Shown here piece after piece: positions 24,068 through 32,821 of a stretch of 64,000 nt of DNA. This DNA is from Schaedlerella glycyrrhizinilytica_A (GTDB lineage Bacteria; Bacillota; Clostridia; Lachnospirales; Lachnospiraceae). The stretch lies in the NCBI RefSeq assembly GCF_042852765.1, contig NZ_AP031414.1; one strand, 5' to 3'. The notes beneath the pieces were generated by a model. The model searched no databases, was not told the origin of the DNA, and saw nothing but the letters and a program-made list of their open reading frames with translations. Positions within the stretch are counted from its first letter, which is position 1, and every line of letters begins with the position of its first letter. The translations under genes and the position numbers were made by a program.

Positions 24068-24247
24068 TCAAGGGTAACTAGAATATAAAAGATGTTTTGA
24101 AAATTCTTCAAAGTCCTTTTTAGGAATTCGAAATTGATTACCAATTCTCATTTTAGGAAAATCAGGTTGGTTTACGATGGCATATGCCTTTTTTTTCCCA
24201 ATTCTGTAAATTCTGCTTACATCTTCGACAGTTAAATATTCATCCAT
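24068..24247 (-). CDS. xis: Excisionase (Xis-like, helix-turn-helix)
   Basis: The 59-aa protein begins MDEYLTVEDVSRIYRIGKKK and contains MRIGNQFRIPKKDFEEF, the usual winged-helix excisionase pattern of the MerR/Xis type (LTVxEVAxxL...RIGRxxRIxxxDFE). It should bind element ends and steer the integrase toward excision. It lies 71 bp upstream of the integrase stop on the same strand, so it is transcribed after int. GGAGG is 6 nt before the ATG. Confidence 0.85.
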   Translation of the reverse strand: MDEYLTVEDVSRIYRIGKKKAYAIVNQPDFPKMRIGNQFRIPKKDFEEFSKHLLYSSYP

Positions 24248-24318
24248 ATTAAGACCTCCATTTAATTATTAAAATTTTTAGGTTATCTATAATATGAAAT
24301 TTTAATTGCCTTGAAGAG

Positions 24319-25557
24319 TTAGAAAGAGAGTGTGGGAAGTAGATTGCTTTGCTTACAGGCTGCTTCTTTTAATTGTTCGTCCTGAAAGTGGACATATGTT
24401 TCTGCTAAGACTTCAGGGCTATTTCCTAATATATTGGAAATGGTTAATAAATCAACATTACTTTTAAAGTATAAGCTTGCACAAGTGTGCCTAAGAATGT
24501 GTGTATTATAATTTTGTGTAGATAATTCAGCACCTTTTACAATACATTTTAAAGTATCCGAGATATTTTTTGGCGTAGATGTTTTTCTGTTTCGCGTTGT
24601 AATTACAAAATCATCTGGTTCGGTATAAATTGAATTTTCTAAATGTGATCGCAAATATAATAGGGCATTAGAATTCATAGGAACCTGCCGGTTATGTTTG
24701 GTTTTGGTGGATGATTGTATTGTAAAAAGTACTTTTTTGATCTCCTTTTTTTTCATCTCTTCAACATTATTAACATCATATTCTGGATTGTCAATTTCGA
24801 TAAGTGTTTTTGAAACGGAGATTGTCTTCTTTTCAAAATCAATATCTTTCCATTGTAAAGCTAACAACTCACCGATGCGGAGACCTAGAAAAATGTTAGC
24901 GGCTAATGCATATCCGGTGGGATATTTTAATTTGCCGTTCTTATAGCGTGTATCAATATAAGCAACAAAGCGCTCAATATCTTCTAAGGTGAAAAAACTC
25001 ATTTCCTTTACTGGTTTGTTTACATATTCTTTCTTTATGCATGAAACAAAAAGCATAGGGTTATCAAATTTATATCTTGCGGACATGTGTCGATAAAAAG
25101 CGCTAAGTGAATCATGAGTTTTTTTGATGACTGAGTAAGAGTAACCTTTATCATTTAGTTCGTTTAATAATTGCGTAATCTCTTCGGGAGTTATACTTTG
25201 GTAACGAAAATGTGCTAGTTTGGAGGATCCTATTTGATTCCTTATTGTGCCTAATTCTCTTCTATAAGCCTGAGGCTTTAATTCATATTTTTTGGTTGAT
25301 TCAAGCCATAAGATCATGGCATCATATAAGGTTTGTTTTTGAGGAGGTTGAGGAGAATTGTTCAGTATGTCTTGTTCACGCTCGCTCATTTTTTTGATAC
25401 ATTCAGATGGAGTATTTCCGTGTACAGTTAACCGTTTTTGGGTGCCATCTTTAAGGCGAATACATTTTTTGTATTCAATGGTATTGTTTTTGGTAAGACA
25501 CATAGATCCTAAACCGCGTGGGAGTTTAGGGATTGTTGGTGATTTTTTAGTTGGCAT
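24319..25557 (-). CDS. int: Tyrosine recombinase integrase of element 2 (Tn916 type)
   Basis: The 412-aa integrase has an N-terminal arm-binding domain, a SAM-like core-binding domain (about 75-170) and a catalytic domain. Catalytic residues lie in LGLRIGELLALQWKDID (Arg), NTHILRHTCASLYF (HxxR) and ETYVHF (Tyr). The usual second histidine of LGH is Asn in ILGNSPEV, an oddity that some active relatives share. The start ATG 25557 is preferred to GTG 25566 because AAAGGA sits 10 nt before it. It reads away from the nearby tRNA-Trp att site, opposite to element 1's integrase. Confidence 0.93.
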   Translation of the reverse strand: MPTKKSPTIPKLPRGLGSMCLTKNNTIEYKKCIRLKDGTQKRLTVHGNTPSECIKKMSEREQDILNNSPQPPQKQTLYDAMILWLESTKKYELKPQAYRRELGTIRNQIGSSKLAHFRYQSITPEEITQLLNELNDKGYSYSVIKKTHDSLSAFYRHMSARYKFDNPMLFVSCIKKEYVNKPVKEMSFFTLEDIERFVAYIDTRYKNGKLKYPTGYALAANIFLGLRIGELLALQWKDIDFEKKTISVSKTLIEIDNPEYDVNNVEEMKKKEIKKVLFTIQSSTKTKHNRQVPMNSNALLYLRSHLENSIYTEPDDFVITTRNRKTSTPKNISDTLKCIVKGAELSTQNYNTHILRHTCASLYFKSNVDLLTISNILGNSPEVLAETYVHFQDEQLKEAACKQSNLLPTLSF

Positions 25558-25609
25558 TTTAGTCACATCCTTTCAAAAGAAATATGAAATTTTGAAAGTA
25601 GTGAAGAAA

Positions 25610-25644
25610 AAGTGTCTTGTGAAAATGTCTTGCAAGACACTTTG
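25610..25644. repeat. Integrase arm-type sites, right end of element 2
   Basis: Three copies of the CAAGACA(C/T)TTT motif are present, two inverted (25610-25619, 25622-25632) and one direct (25633-25644). They match the pair at 18378-18401. Confidence 0.65.
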
Positions 25645-25717
25645 AAGACAATTAAAAGATAAAAAAGACTATAAAAGACCAAGTAATAAAAGAAAAATTA
25701 ACTATGATCAGACAACG

Positions 25718-25761
25718 AAAAAAGCCCGAAACCCTTGAAAATCAAGGCTTACAGGCTTCTT
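25718..25761 (-). terminator. Terminator downstream of tRNA-Trp
   Basis: On the minus strand, AAGCC...GGGCTT with an inner CCTTG/CAAGG stem is followed by TTTTTTCG, just past the tRNA 3' end. Confidence 0.75.
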
Positions 25762-25767
25762 TTTCTT

Positions 25768-25810
25768 AGCAGGGGATGAGAGAATCGAACTCCCACCAAA
25801 GGTTTTGGAG
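25768..25810. repeat. att copy B (tRNA-Trp 3' half)
   Basis: The 43 bp are identical to 18274-18316 and overlap the 3' half of the intact tRNA gene. It is the right-hand att of element 2. Confidence 0.88.
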
Positions 25811-25840
25811 ACCCCTATCATACCATTTGACCAATCCCCT
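25771..25840 (-). tRNA. tRNA-Trp (CCA anticodon)
   Basis: The 70-nt gene folds as a cloverleaf. Acceptor AGGGGAT pairs with ATCCCCT, the anticodon loop CTCCAAA gives CCA, and the T loop is TTCGATT with stem GGGAG/CTCTC. The discriminator and CCA are not encoded. The mobile elements have inserted at its 3' end without destroying it. Confidence 0.93.
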
Positions 25841-25991
25841 ATAATTGCTACCGAACATTTAATATTATACTCATCCAAGAGGGGATTGTCAACACTTATT
25901 TTTGAAAAATATATTCATGATTGTCAATCCTTGTCATTTATAGTATGATACAAGTGGAAAAAAAGCTTTATATTACGAAAGGAGTATTATT

Positions 25992-26792
25992 TTGCTTACT
26001 ATTCAGAATTATGTAAAAGCGAACACGCTGGAAGAGGCGTATGAACTGAATCAGGCACGGAACAGCCGGATTCTGGGCGGTATGATGTGGCTGCGTCTGG
26101 GGAATGCACGGATCAAAACGGCGATCGATCTGTCCGGGCTTGGGCTGGATCAGATTGAAGAGACCGATCGGGTGTTTAAGATCGGTGCGATGTGTACGCT
26201 CCGCCAGTTGGAGACGCACACGGGATTGCGGGAATTTTTCGGCGATACCATGGCAGAGTCGGTGCGTCACATTGTTGGGGTACAGTTCCGGAATCAGGCA
26301 ACTGTGGGCGGAAGCATTTATGGAAGATATGGATTTTCGGATATTTTGACCTTGTTTCTGGCTTTGGACACATTTGTAGAATTGTATGACGGCGGAACGA
26401 TCCGTCTGAGTGAATTTGTAAAGCGAAAAAAAGACAAGGATCTTCTGGTCTCCGTGATCATCCGAAAGTCGGATCGAAAAGTGCGGTATGAATCGATCCG
26501 GCAGACGAAGACGGATTTTCCGGTATTGACCTGTGCAGTTGTAACAGGCGTGGTCAATGGAAAGGAAACATGGTATGTTTCTGTGGGAGCGCGTCCGATG
26601 CACGCGGCACTTGTCGAAAAAGAGTGGGAAATCTCAAAAGACACAGCAGAAGATACGATCGCAGCGTACGCAAAGGAAGCGGCGGCATGTTATACATACG
26701 GAACGAATATGCGGGGAAGCGCGGCATATCGTCAACATTTGGCAGAAGTGCTGATCGCCCGTGCCATTCGTTCCATTCTTACGGAGGAGTAA
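25992..26792 (+). CDS. Molybdenum hydroxylase FAD subunit (XdhB/CoxM-like)
   Basis: The 266-aa protein is the FAD-binding medium subunit of the xanthine dehydrogenase family. It shows the FAD-binding pattern ILGGMMWLRL near residues 27-36 and ATVGGSIYGR near residues 102-111. It would pass electrons from the 2Fe-2S subunit to FAD and an acceptor. It starts at TTG 25992, set by GAAAGGAG 7 nt upstream; the next ATG is well inside the domain. It is the first gene of a three-gene operon (spacing 3 bp, then a 4-bp overlap). Confidence 0.88.
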   Translation: MLTIQNYVKANTLEEAYELNQARNSRILGGMMWLRLGNARIKTAIDLSGLGLDQIEETDRVFKIGAMCTLRQLETHTGLREFFGDTMAESVRHIVGVQFRNQATVGGSIYGRYGFSDILTLFLALDTFVELYDGGTIRLSEFVKRKKDKDLLVSVIIRKSDRKVRYESIRQTKTDFPVLTCAVVTGVVNGKETWYVSVGARPMHAALVEKEWEISKDTAEDTIAAYAKEAAACYTYGTNMRGSAAYRQHLAEVLIARAIRSILTEE

Positions 26793-26795
26793 TAG

Positions 26796-27314
26796 ATGGA
26801 GATACAGTTTCGTTTAAATGGGAAACAGGTGACAAAAGAGGTTGCGGCGGACGCGATCTTGCTGAATGTACTGCGTGATCTTGGCTGTACCAGTGTGAAA
26901 TGTGGATGTGAAACGACGAACTGCGGTTTGTGTACGGTATGGGTGGATGAGAAGCCGAGACTTTCCTGCTCAATATTGGCAGCATCTATGGCGGGACACA
27001 GCGTGACCACATTGGAGGGGGTGCAGGAAGAAGCCGCGGAATTCGGAAGATTTCTGGCGGAAGAGGGAGCAGAACAGTGCGGATTCTGTGCGCCGGGATT
27101 TATCATGAGCGTGCTGGCGATGGTGCGTGAACTGGATAATCCGACATTGGAGGAAATGAAAGAATATCTTGCAGGAAATCTGTGCCGATGCACCGGCTAT
27201 ATGGGACAGCTTCGCGCGATCCGGAAGTATATGAAAGCAAAGCAGCTTCCGATCTGTAATAATATAGAAGAAGATGGAAATGCATATGTAAAAAAGGAGG
27301 GGGGACCGGTATGA
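26796..27314 (+). CDS. Molybdenum hydroxylase 2Fe-2S subunit (XdhC/CoxS-like)
   Basis: The 172-aa protein has a plant-type ferredoxin domain with Cys38, Cys43, Cys46 and Cys58, and an all-alpha 2Fe-2S domain with CGFC...CRCTGY. It carries electrons from the molybdenum centre to the FAD subunit. It is of full length for the family. The GGAGG just before its ATG sits in the end of the preceding gene, and it overlaps the large-subunit gene by 4 bp. Confidence 0.92.
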   Translation: MEIQFRLNGKQVTKEVAADAILLNVLRDLGCTSVKCGCETTNCGLCTVWVDEKPRLSCSILAASMAGHSVTTLEGVQEEAAEFGRFLAEEGAEQCGFCAPGFIMSVLAMVRELDNPTLEEMKEYLAGNLCRCTGYMGQLRAIRKYMKAKQLPICNNIEEDGNAYVKKEGGPV

Positions 27315-29590
27315 GATATGTAAATCAGGCAGTGCCCAAATTGGACGCACAGGCGCTTGTGACGGGACAGGCTGTTTATACGGATGACATTGCGCCGGAT
27401 GACTGTCTTATTGTAAAAGTGCTGAGAAGCCCTCATGCACATGCGGTGATCCGTGATGTCCAGTTAAGCCGGGCAAAAGCAGTGCCGGGGATCGAGGCGG
27501 TATTTACCTATAAAGACTGTCCGGATAAACGATTTACTCTGGCAGGTCAGACGTACCCGGAACCCAGTCCGTACGATCGTCTGATCCTGGATCAGCGGGT
27601 ACGGTTTGTCGGAGATCCGGTTGCGATCGTGGCAGGACAGACAGAAGAAGCCGTTCAAAAAGCATTGAAACTGATCAAGGTACAATACGAAGTGTTGGAA
27701 CCGGTTCTGGATTTTCATAAAGCAAAGGACAATCCGGTACTGATCCATCCGGAGGAGAACTGGGAAAGTCTGGCTCCTGTCGGTGCGGACAATCAGCGGA
27801 ACCTCTGCGCCCATGAGGAATGCTATGAGGGTAATGTAGAGCAGGTGCTGGCGGAATGCGCCTATGTGGTGGATGAGACTTATCATACAAAGGCAAATCA
27901 GCAGGCGATGATGGAGACGTTCCGGGCATATTCCTACAAAGATGCTTATGGAAGATTGAATATCGTTTCGGCAACCCAGGTTCCGTTCCATGTGCGGAGG
28001 ATCATGGCGACGGCGCTCAATATTCCGAAATCCAGAGTGCGTGTGATCAAACCGAGGATCGGTGGCGGATTTGGCGCTAAACAGACAGCGGTCATGGAGA
28101 TGTATCCGGCATTTGTAACATGGATGACCGGAAAACCGGCAAAGATGGTCTTTACAAGAGAGGAATCCATGATCGCATCTTCACCGAGGCATGAGATGGA
28201 AGTGCGTGTCCGGATCGGGGCGGATGAAGATGGACGAATCCGCGCAATGGATGTGTATACGTTGTCCAATACCGGGGCATACGGAGAACATGGTCCGACA
28301 ACCGTAGGACTGTCCGGGCATAAATCAATCCCGCTCTACGGAAAAACAGACGCGTTCCGTTTTGTATATGACGTTGTCTATACGAATGTGATGTCTGCGG
28401 GAGCGTATCGTGGTTACGGAGCGACACAGGGGATCTTCGCGGTGGAGTCGGCCGTGACGGAGCTGGCAGAAAAAATGGGTGTGGATCCGGTGGTTCTTCG
28501 CGAAAAGAATCTTGTAAAAGAGGGACAGGTCATGCCGGCATACTACGGTGAGACCGCGCAGAGCTGTGCACTGGATCGGTGTCTGGAGCGTGCGAAAGAG
28601 ATGATCGGCTGGGAAGAAAAATATCCGGCACGGGATATGGGCAACGGAAAAGTACGTGGGATCGGCGTTGGAATGGCAATGCAGGGTTCCGGAATCGCTG
28701 CCTGTGACACCGCATCTGTGGCATTGAAAGTCAATGACGACGGATTTTATAGTTTGATGATCGGCGCGACGGATATGGGAACCGGCTGCGATACCGTTCT
28801 GGCACAGATGGCAGCAGAATGTCTCGAGTGTGGGATCGATGAGATCGTCGTTCACGGAGTAGATACCGATGTCTCCCCATATGATTGCGGTTCGTATGCG
28901 TCCAGTACGACGTATGTGACCGGGATGGCAGTCGTGAAGACATGTGAGACCTTGCGGGAGAAACTGCTCGAGCGCGGAGCTGCTTATCTTGGATGTGATC
29001 CGGAAGATGCGGAGTTTGACGGTGAGAAAGTGACCAATTTAAAAAACGGAGAATCGATCAGCCGCGCGGAAATCGGCAACCGGGTGATGTGCAACAACGG
29101 GGATGCCCTGAGCGCAAGCGAAGCGTTTTCTTCACCGGTCTCACCGCCGCCGTTCATGGTCGGTATTGCGGAAGTAGAAGTCGATAAACTGACAGGCGCA
29201 GTCGAACTGATCGACTATGCGGCTGTGGTAGACTGTGGAACACCGATCAATCCGAATCTTGCACGGGTACAGACTGAGGGCGGTATCGCGCAGGGAATCG
29301 GAATGGCGCTTTATGAGGACATTGTTTACAATGACAAAGGAAAAAATTACAGCAATTCCTTTATGCAGTATAAGATCCCGAGCCGGCTGGATGTAGGCAC
29401 GATACGCGTCGATTTTGAGAGCAGTTACGAGCCGACAGGACCATTTGGTGCGAAGTCTATCGGAGAGATCGTGATCAATACACCGGCGCCTGCGATCGCA
29501 AATGCGGTCAGCAACGCAGTCGGCGTCCGGATCCGGGAACTTCCGATCACGGCAGAGAAAGTGTATTGGGGAATGCAGGAAAAGAAATAG
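27311..29590 (+). CDS. Molybdenum hydroxylase catalytic subunit (xanthine dehydrogenase-like)
   Basis: The 759-aa molybdopterin-cytosine-dinucleotide-binding large subunit of the xanthine dehydrogenase superfamily carries GGGFGAKQ, GAYRGYGATQG and the active-site stretch PFGAKSIGE with the catalytic glutamate at about residue 719. The family hydroxylates purines, nicotinate or other heterocycles using water as oxygen donor. The substrate cannot be assigned. No maturation genes (XdhC chaperone, MocA) lie beside it; a moaC lies 26 kb away. It is preceded by GGAGGGG. Confidence 0.9.
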   Translation: MRYVNQAVPKLDAQALVTGQAVYTDDIAPDDCLIVKVLRSPHAHAVIRDVQLSRAKAVPGIEAVFTYKDCPDKRFTLAGQTYPEPSPYDRLILDQRVRFVGDPVAIVAGQTEEAVQKALKLIKVQYEVLEPVLDFHKAKDNPVLIHPEENWESLAPVGADNQRNLCAHEECYEGNVEQVLAECAYVVDETYHTKANQQAMMETFRAYSYKDAYGRLNIVSATQVPFHVRRIMATALNIPKSRVRVIKPRIGGGFGAKQTAVMEMYPAFVTWMTGKPAKMVFTREESMIASSPRHEMEVRVRIGADEDGRIRAMDVYTLSNTGAYGEHGPTTVGLSGHKSIPLYGKTDAFRFVYDVVYTNVMSAGAYRGYGATQGIFAVESAVTELAEKMGVDPVVLREKNLVKEGQVMPAYYGETAQSCALDRCLERAKEMIGWEEKYPARDMGNGKVRGIGVGMAMQGSGIAACDTASVALKVNDDGFYSLMIGATDMGTGCDTVLAQMAAECLECGIDEIVVHGVDTDVSPYDCGSYASSTTYVTGMAVVKTCETLREKLLERGAAYLGCDPEDAEFDGEKVTNLKNGESISRAEIGNRVMCNNGDALSASEAFSSPVSPPPFMVGIAEVEVDKLTGAVELIDYAAVVDCGTPINPNLARVQTEGGIAQGIGMALYEDIVYNDKGKNYSNSFMQYKIPSRLDVGTIRVDFESSYEPTGPFGAKSIGEIVINTPAPAIANAVSNAVGVRIRELPITAEKVYWGMQEKK

Positions 29591-29635
29591 TGCCGGGACA
29601 TAAAAGCATTATAAAATAAAGAAGATAAAAGAAAC

Positions 29636-29669
29636 GGGGCATAAAATCCGCAGTGAGATTTTATGCCCC
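29636..29669 (-). terminator. Terminator of the GNAT gene
   Basis: A perfect 13-bp stem GGGGCATAAAATC / GATTTTATGCCCC is followed on the minus strand by a T-rich run. It also separates the gene from the convergent hydroxylase operon. Confidence 0.8.
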
Positions 29670-29691
29670 ATAAATTTACAACAATATCTGA

Positions 29692-30180
29692 TTATCCAAG
29701 CTGTTTTTGATAAGCCAGCCGTTCTGTACCGTCGTCCAGATAAATAATACCGCAGTAGGTAAAACTGTTTTTATCAAGCAGATGCTGCATGATCCGGTTA
29801 TCCCGGTGGGTATCGATTTTTAAATTGCCGCACTGTGTAAGCGCCCAGTTCAGGCAGAAAGAAGCGCATCCTTTGCGAGTTCCGCTGGATGCGATCCGGT
29901 GCACGACACCGTAAGGATCCTCGTTAAGCCATTGCCCCTCATAAATTTTGGCGTAGGTATCGTCTCGTCCTTTCTTATAGAAAAATACGGCGAGAAGCTG
30001 CCCGGCTTCTTCACATACATAGCTGACGCCATCCCGGATATCTTGTTCGATCAGAGATTTGGGCGGATAGGTATTGCCCCATTGGGTAGGATTGCCGTGA
30101 TCCGCCATAAAGGTGCGGGCATGTTCATATAATTTTTGAAGTTCCTCAATATCAGTAAGCTCTGTCTTACGAATGTTCAT
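29692..30180 (-). CDS. GNAT-family N-acetyltransferase
   Basis: The 162-aa protein has the GNAT fold order: N-terminal IRKTELTDIEELQKLYEHA, central strand VSYVCEEAGQLLAVFFY, an atypical acetyl-CoA segment ASSGTRKGCASFCLNWA in place of Q/RxxGxG/A, and the end FTYCGIIYLDDG. The ligand is unknown. The start at 30180 is preferred over 30186 because AAAGGA is 8 nt away from it. It is monocistronic, between two convergent or divergent operons. Confidence 0.82.
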   Translation of the reverse strand: MNIRKTELTDIEELQKLYEHARTFMADHGNPTQWGNTYPPKSLIEQDIRDGVSYVCEEAGQLLAVFFYKKGRDDTYAKIYEGQWLNEDPYGVVHRIASSGTRKGCASFCLNWALTQCGNLKIDTHRDNRIMQHLLDKNSFTYCGIIYLDDGTERLAYQKQLG

Positions 30181-30343
30181 TTTCATAGTCCTTTCATTTT
30201 TTACAATAAGCTCTGAACACCAGATATAGTGGTGCGCTTTTTCCTTAAGCTAGAAATATTGTACATTGGAATGGGAAAAAAGGCAATATGGAAGCTGGAA
30301 TTGTATAAAATTCAATACATAAGGAGTTGTGTGTGAAACAGGC

Positions 30344-30372
30344 TTGTCATTCTTTTAACACAGTGCTATACT
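30344..30372 (+). promoter_or_regulatory. Promoter of pflB
   Basis: TTGTCA, a 17-nt spacer and TATACT lie about 50 nt before the pflB start. Confidence 0.7.
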
Positions 30373-30426
30373 TACGGCGTAAAGAAACAAAAAGAAAAAA
30401 GGACTTGATACGAGGAGGTATTTCAA

Positions 30427-32679
30427 ATGCCAAATTTTGAGCAATGGGAAGGCTTTGCAGGAAAAAACTGGAGAAATTCCGTAGATGTACGCGATTTCAT
30501 TCAGGAGAATTACACACCATATGAAGGAGACGAATCCTTCTTGGAGGGACCGACAGAAGCAACAGACAAACTGTGGGGAAGACTGCAGGAGTTGCAGAAA
30601 GAAGAACGTGCAAAAGGCGGAGTGCTGGATATGGAGACAGAAGTTGTTTCCGGACTGACAGCATATGGTCCCGGATATATTGATGACAGCATGAAAGATC
30701 TGGAGCAGGTTGTCGGACTTCAGACAGACAAACCGCTGAAAAGAGCATTTATGCCTTACGGCGGTATCAACATGGCTGTAAAAGCTTGTACAACTTACGG
30801 TTATGAGCCGAGCGAAAGATTGAAAGAAATCTTTACAAAATACCACAAAACACATAACCAGGGTGTATTTGATATCTACACACCGGAGATGAAAAAAGCG
30901 CGTCACAACAAGATCATCACAGGACTTCCGGATACATACGGACGTGGACGTATCGTCGGCGACTACCGTCGTGTTGCTCTGTACGGAATCGATTTCCTGA
31001 TTGAGAAGAAACAGTATGATTTTGAGCGTTACGCAAGACACGGCATGAAAGGAACAGATTTCCGTCTTCGTGAGGAGATCGCAGATCAGATCCGCGCACT
31101 GCAGCAGATGAAAGAAATGGCAGCTATCTATGGATATGATATTTCCAAGCCGGCAAAGGATGCAAAAGAAGCGGTACAGTGGCTGTACTTCGGATATCTG
31201 GCAGCGATCAAGACTCAGAACGGTGCGGCGATGAGTGTCGGACGTATTTCTACATTCCTTGATATTTATATCGAAAGAGATATGAAAGCCGGAAAATTGA
31301 CAGAGAGTGAAGCTCAGGAACTGATCGACCATATCGTTATGAAATTCCGTATGGTTAAATTTGCTCGTGTTCCTTCTTATAATGAACTGTTCTCCGGAGA
31401 CCCGGTATGGGCAACTCTTGAGATGGCAGGTCTTGGACAGGACGGACGTTCTATGGTAACAAAGAACGATTACCGTTTCCTGCATACATTGGAGAACATG
31501 GGACCGTCACCGGAGCCGAACCTGACTGTCCTGTATTCCGAAAGACTTCCGGAAAACTTCAAGAACTACGCTTCTCTGATCTCTGTAAAGACAAGTTCTG
31601 TACAGTATGAGAATGACGATGTAATGCGTCCGGTATGGGGCGATGATTACAGCATTTGCTGCTGTGTATCCGCAACACAGACCGGAAAAGAGATCCAGTT
31701 CTTCGGAGCACGTGCGAACCTGGCGAAGTGTCTGCTCTACGCGATCAACGGCGGTGTGGATGAGAAGACAAAAGTACAGGTATCCCCGGCTTACAGACCG
31801 ATCACATCCGAGTATCTGGATTACGATGAAGTAATGGAAAAATATGACGAGATGATGGAATGGCTGTCCAAACTGTATGTAGACACCCTGAACATGATCC
31901 ACTATATGCATGACAAATATTACTACGAAGCAGCAGAGATGGCTCTGATCGATACAGATGTAAGACGTACATTTGCAACAGGTATCGCAGGATTCTCACA
32001 TGTAGTAGATTCCTTGAGTGCGATCAAATATGCAAAAGTAAAAGTGATCCGCGACGAAGACGGAATCGCAACAGATTTCGAGGTTGAGGGAGACTTCCCG
32101 AGATACGGAAACGACGACGACCGTGCAGATGATATCGCTATCTGGCTTCTGAAGACATTTATGCACAAATTGAGCAAATGCCATACATACAGAGATTCCG
32201 AGCCGACAACATCGATCCTGACGATCACATCCAACGTTGTTTACGGTAAAGCAACCGGAACACTGCCGGATGGAAGAAAAGCAGGCGAGCCGCTGTCACC
32301 GGGAGCAAACCCGTCTTACGGCGCTGAGAAAAACGGACTTCTTGCATCTCTGAACTCTGTGGCAAAACTGCCGTACGAGCTGGCGCTGGATGGTATTTCC
32401 AATACTCAGACGATCAGCCCGAGTGCGCTTGGACACGATGATGAAGAGCGTAAAGTAAATCTGACACGTGTAATGGATGGATACTTCCGTCAGGGAGCAC
32501 ACCACCTGAACGTGAACGTATTCGGAACAGATAAGCTGATCGATGCAATGGAGCACCCGGAGAAACCGGAATATGCAAACTTCACGATCCGTGTATCCGG
32601 ATATGCCGTAAAATTCATCGACCTGACACGCGAGCAGCAGCTTGATGTAATCGCAAGAACCTGCCACGAGTCAATGTAA
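30427..32679 (+). CDS. pflB: Formate acetyltransferase (pyruvate formate-lyase)
   Basis: The 750-aa glycyl-radical enzyme converts pyruvate and CoA to acetyl-CoA and formate in mixed-acid fermentation. The active-site cysteine pair is C412-C413 in DYSICCCVSATQTG, and the radical glycine is G725 in RVSGYAV. A GARANLAKCLLYAINGG stretch typical of true PFL rather than glycerol dehydratase follows the cysteines. Its activase gene lies 177 bp downstream, beyond a terminator-like hairpin. AGGAGG precedes the ATG. It is cytoplasmic and oxygen sensitive. Confidence 0.97.
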   Translation: MPNFEQWEGFAGKNWRNSVDVRDFIQENYTPYEGDESFLEGPTEATDKLWGRLQELQKEERAKGGVLDMETEVVSGLTAYGPGYIDDSMKDLEQVVGLQTDKPLKRAFMPYGGINMAVKACTTYGYEPSERLKEIFTKYHKTHNQGVFDIYTPEMKKARHNKIITGLPDTYGRGRIVGDYRRVALYGIDFLIEKKQYDFERYARHGMKGTDFRLREEIADQIRALQQMKEMAAIYGYDISKPAKDAKEAVQWLYFGYLAAIKTQNGAAMSVGRISTFLDIYIERDMKAGKLTESEAQELIDHIVMKFRMVKFARVPSYNELFSGDPVWATLEMAGLGQDGRSMVTKNDYRFLHTLENMGPSPEPNLTVLYSERLPENFKNYASLISVKTSSVQYENDDVMRPVWGDDYSICCCVSATQTGKEIQFFGARANLAKCLLYAINGGVDEKTKVQVSPAYRPITSEYLDYDEVMEKYDEMMEWLSKLYVDTLNMIHYMHDKYYYEAAEMALIDTDVRRTFATGIAGFSHVVDSLSAIKYAKVKVIRDEDGIATDFEVEGDFPRYGNDDDRADDIAIWLLKTFMHKLSKCHTYRDSEPTTSILTITSNVVYGKATGTLPDGRKAGEPLSPGANPSYGAEKNGLLASLNSVAKLPYELALDGISNTQTISPSALGHDDEERKVNLTRVMDGYFRQGAHHLNVNVFGTDKLIDAMEHPEKPEYANFTIRVSGYAVKFIDLTREQQLDVIARTCHESM

Positions 32680-32692
32680 TTTCTGAAAGAAA

Positions 32693-32710
32693 TGTCAGTG
32701 TATACTGACA
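32693..32710. repeat. 18-bp palindrome after pflB
   Basis: TGTCAGTGTATACTGACA has a 7-bp stem and GTAT centre. It lies 14 bp after the pflB stop. Confidence 0.6.
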
Positions 32711-32715
32711 GTGTA

Positions 32716-32761
32716 AAAAGGGAGTTCATGGGGGAATGATCCCCTGTGGACTCCTGTTTTT
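32716..32761 (+). terminator. Terminator or attenuator between pflB and pflA
   Basis: GGGAGTTCATGGGG pairs with CCCCTGTGGACTCC and is followed by TGTTTTTAT. It would cut pflA transcription relative to pflB. Confidence 0.75.
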
Positions 32762-32775
32762 ATCCGAACTTATGA

Positions 32776-32821
32776 TAGCGTCGGTACAGAAAGGGGGGAT
32801 TTCCCTTTGCACACTGACGCT
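32776..32821. repeat. 46-bp relative of the 37945 palindromic element
   Basis: It starts TAGCGTCGGT and ends GCACACTGACGCT, matching both terminal inverted repeats of the 278-bp element at 37945 but with nothing in between. It looks like an internally deleted copy. Confidence 0.55.

Larger units (their letters stand above)
18274..25810. mobile_element. Element 2: mobilizable element at tRNA-Trp
   Basis: It is bounded by the 43-bp direct repeats at 18274 and 25768. It contains an XRE regulator, a VirD4-like coupling protein, a MobV-like relaxase preceded by a hairpin array, a Rep-like protein, a serine recombinase, Xis and an integrase. As in element 1 no secretion channel is encoded, so it is likely mobilised in trans. 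The AT-rich composition contrasts with the flanking chromosome. Confidence 0.8.
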
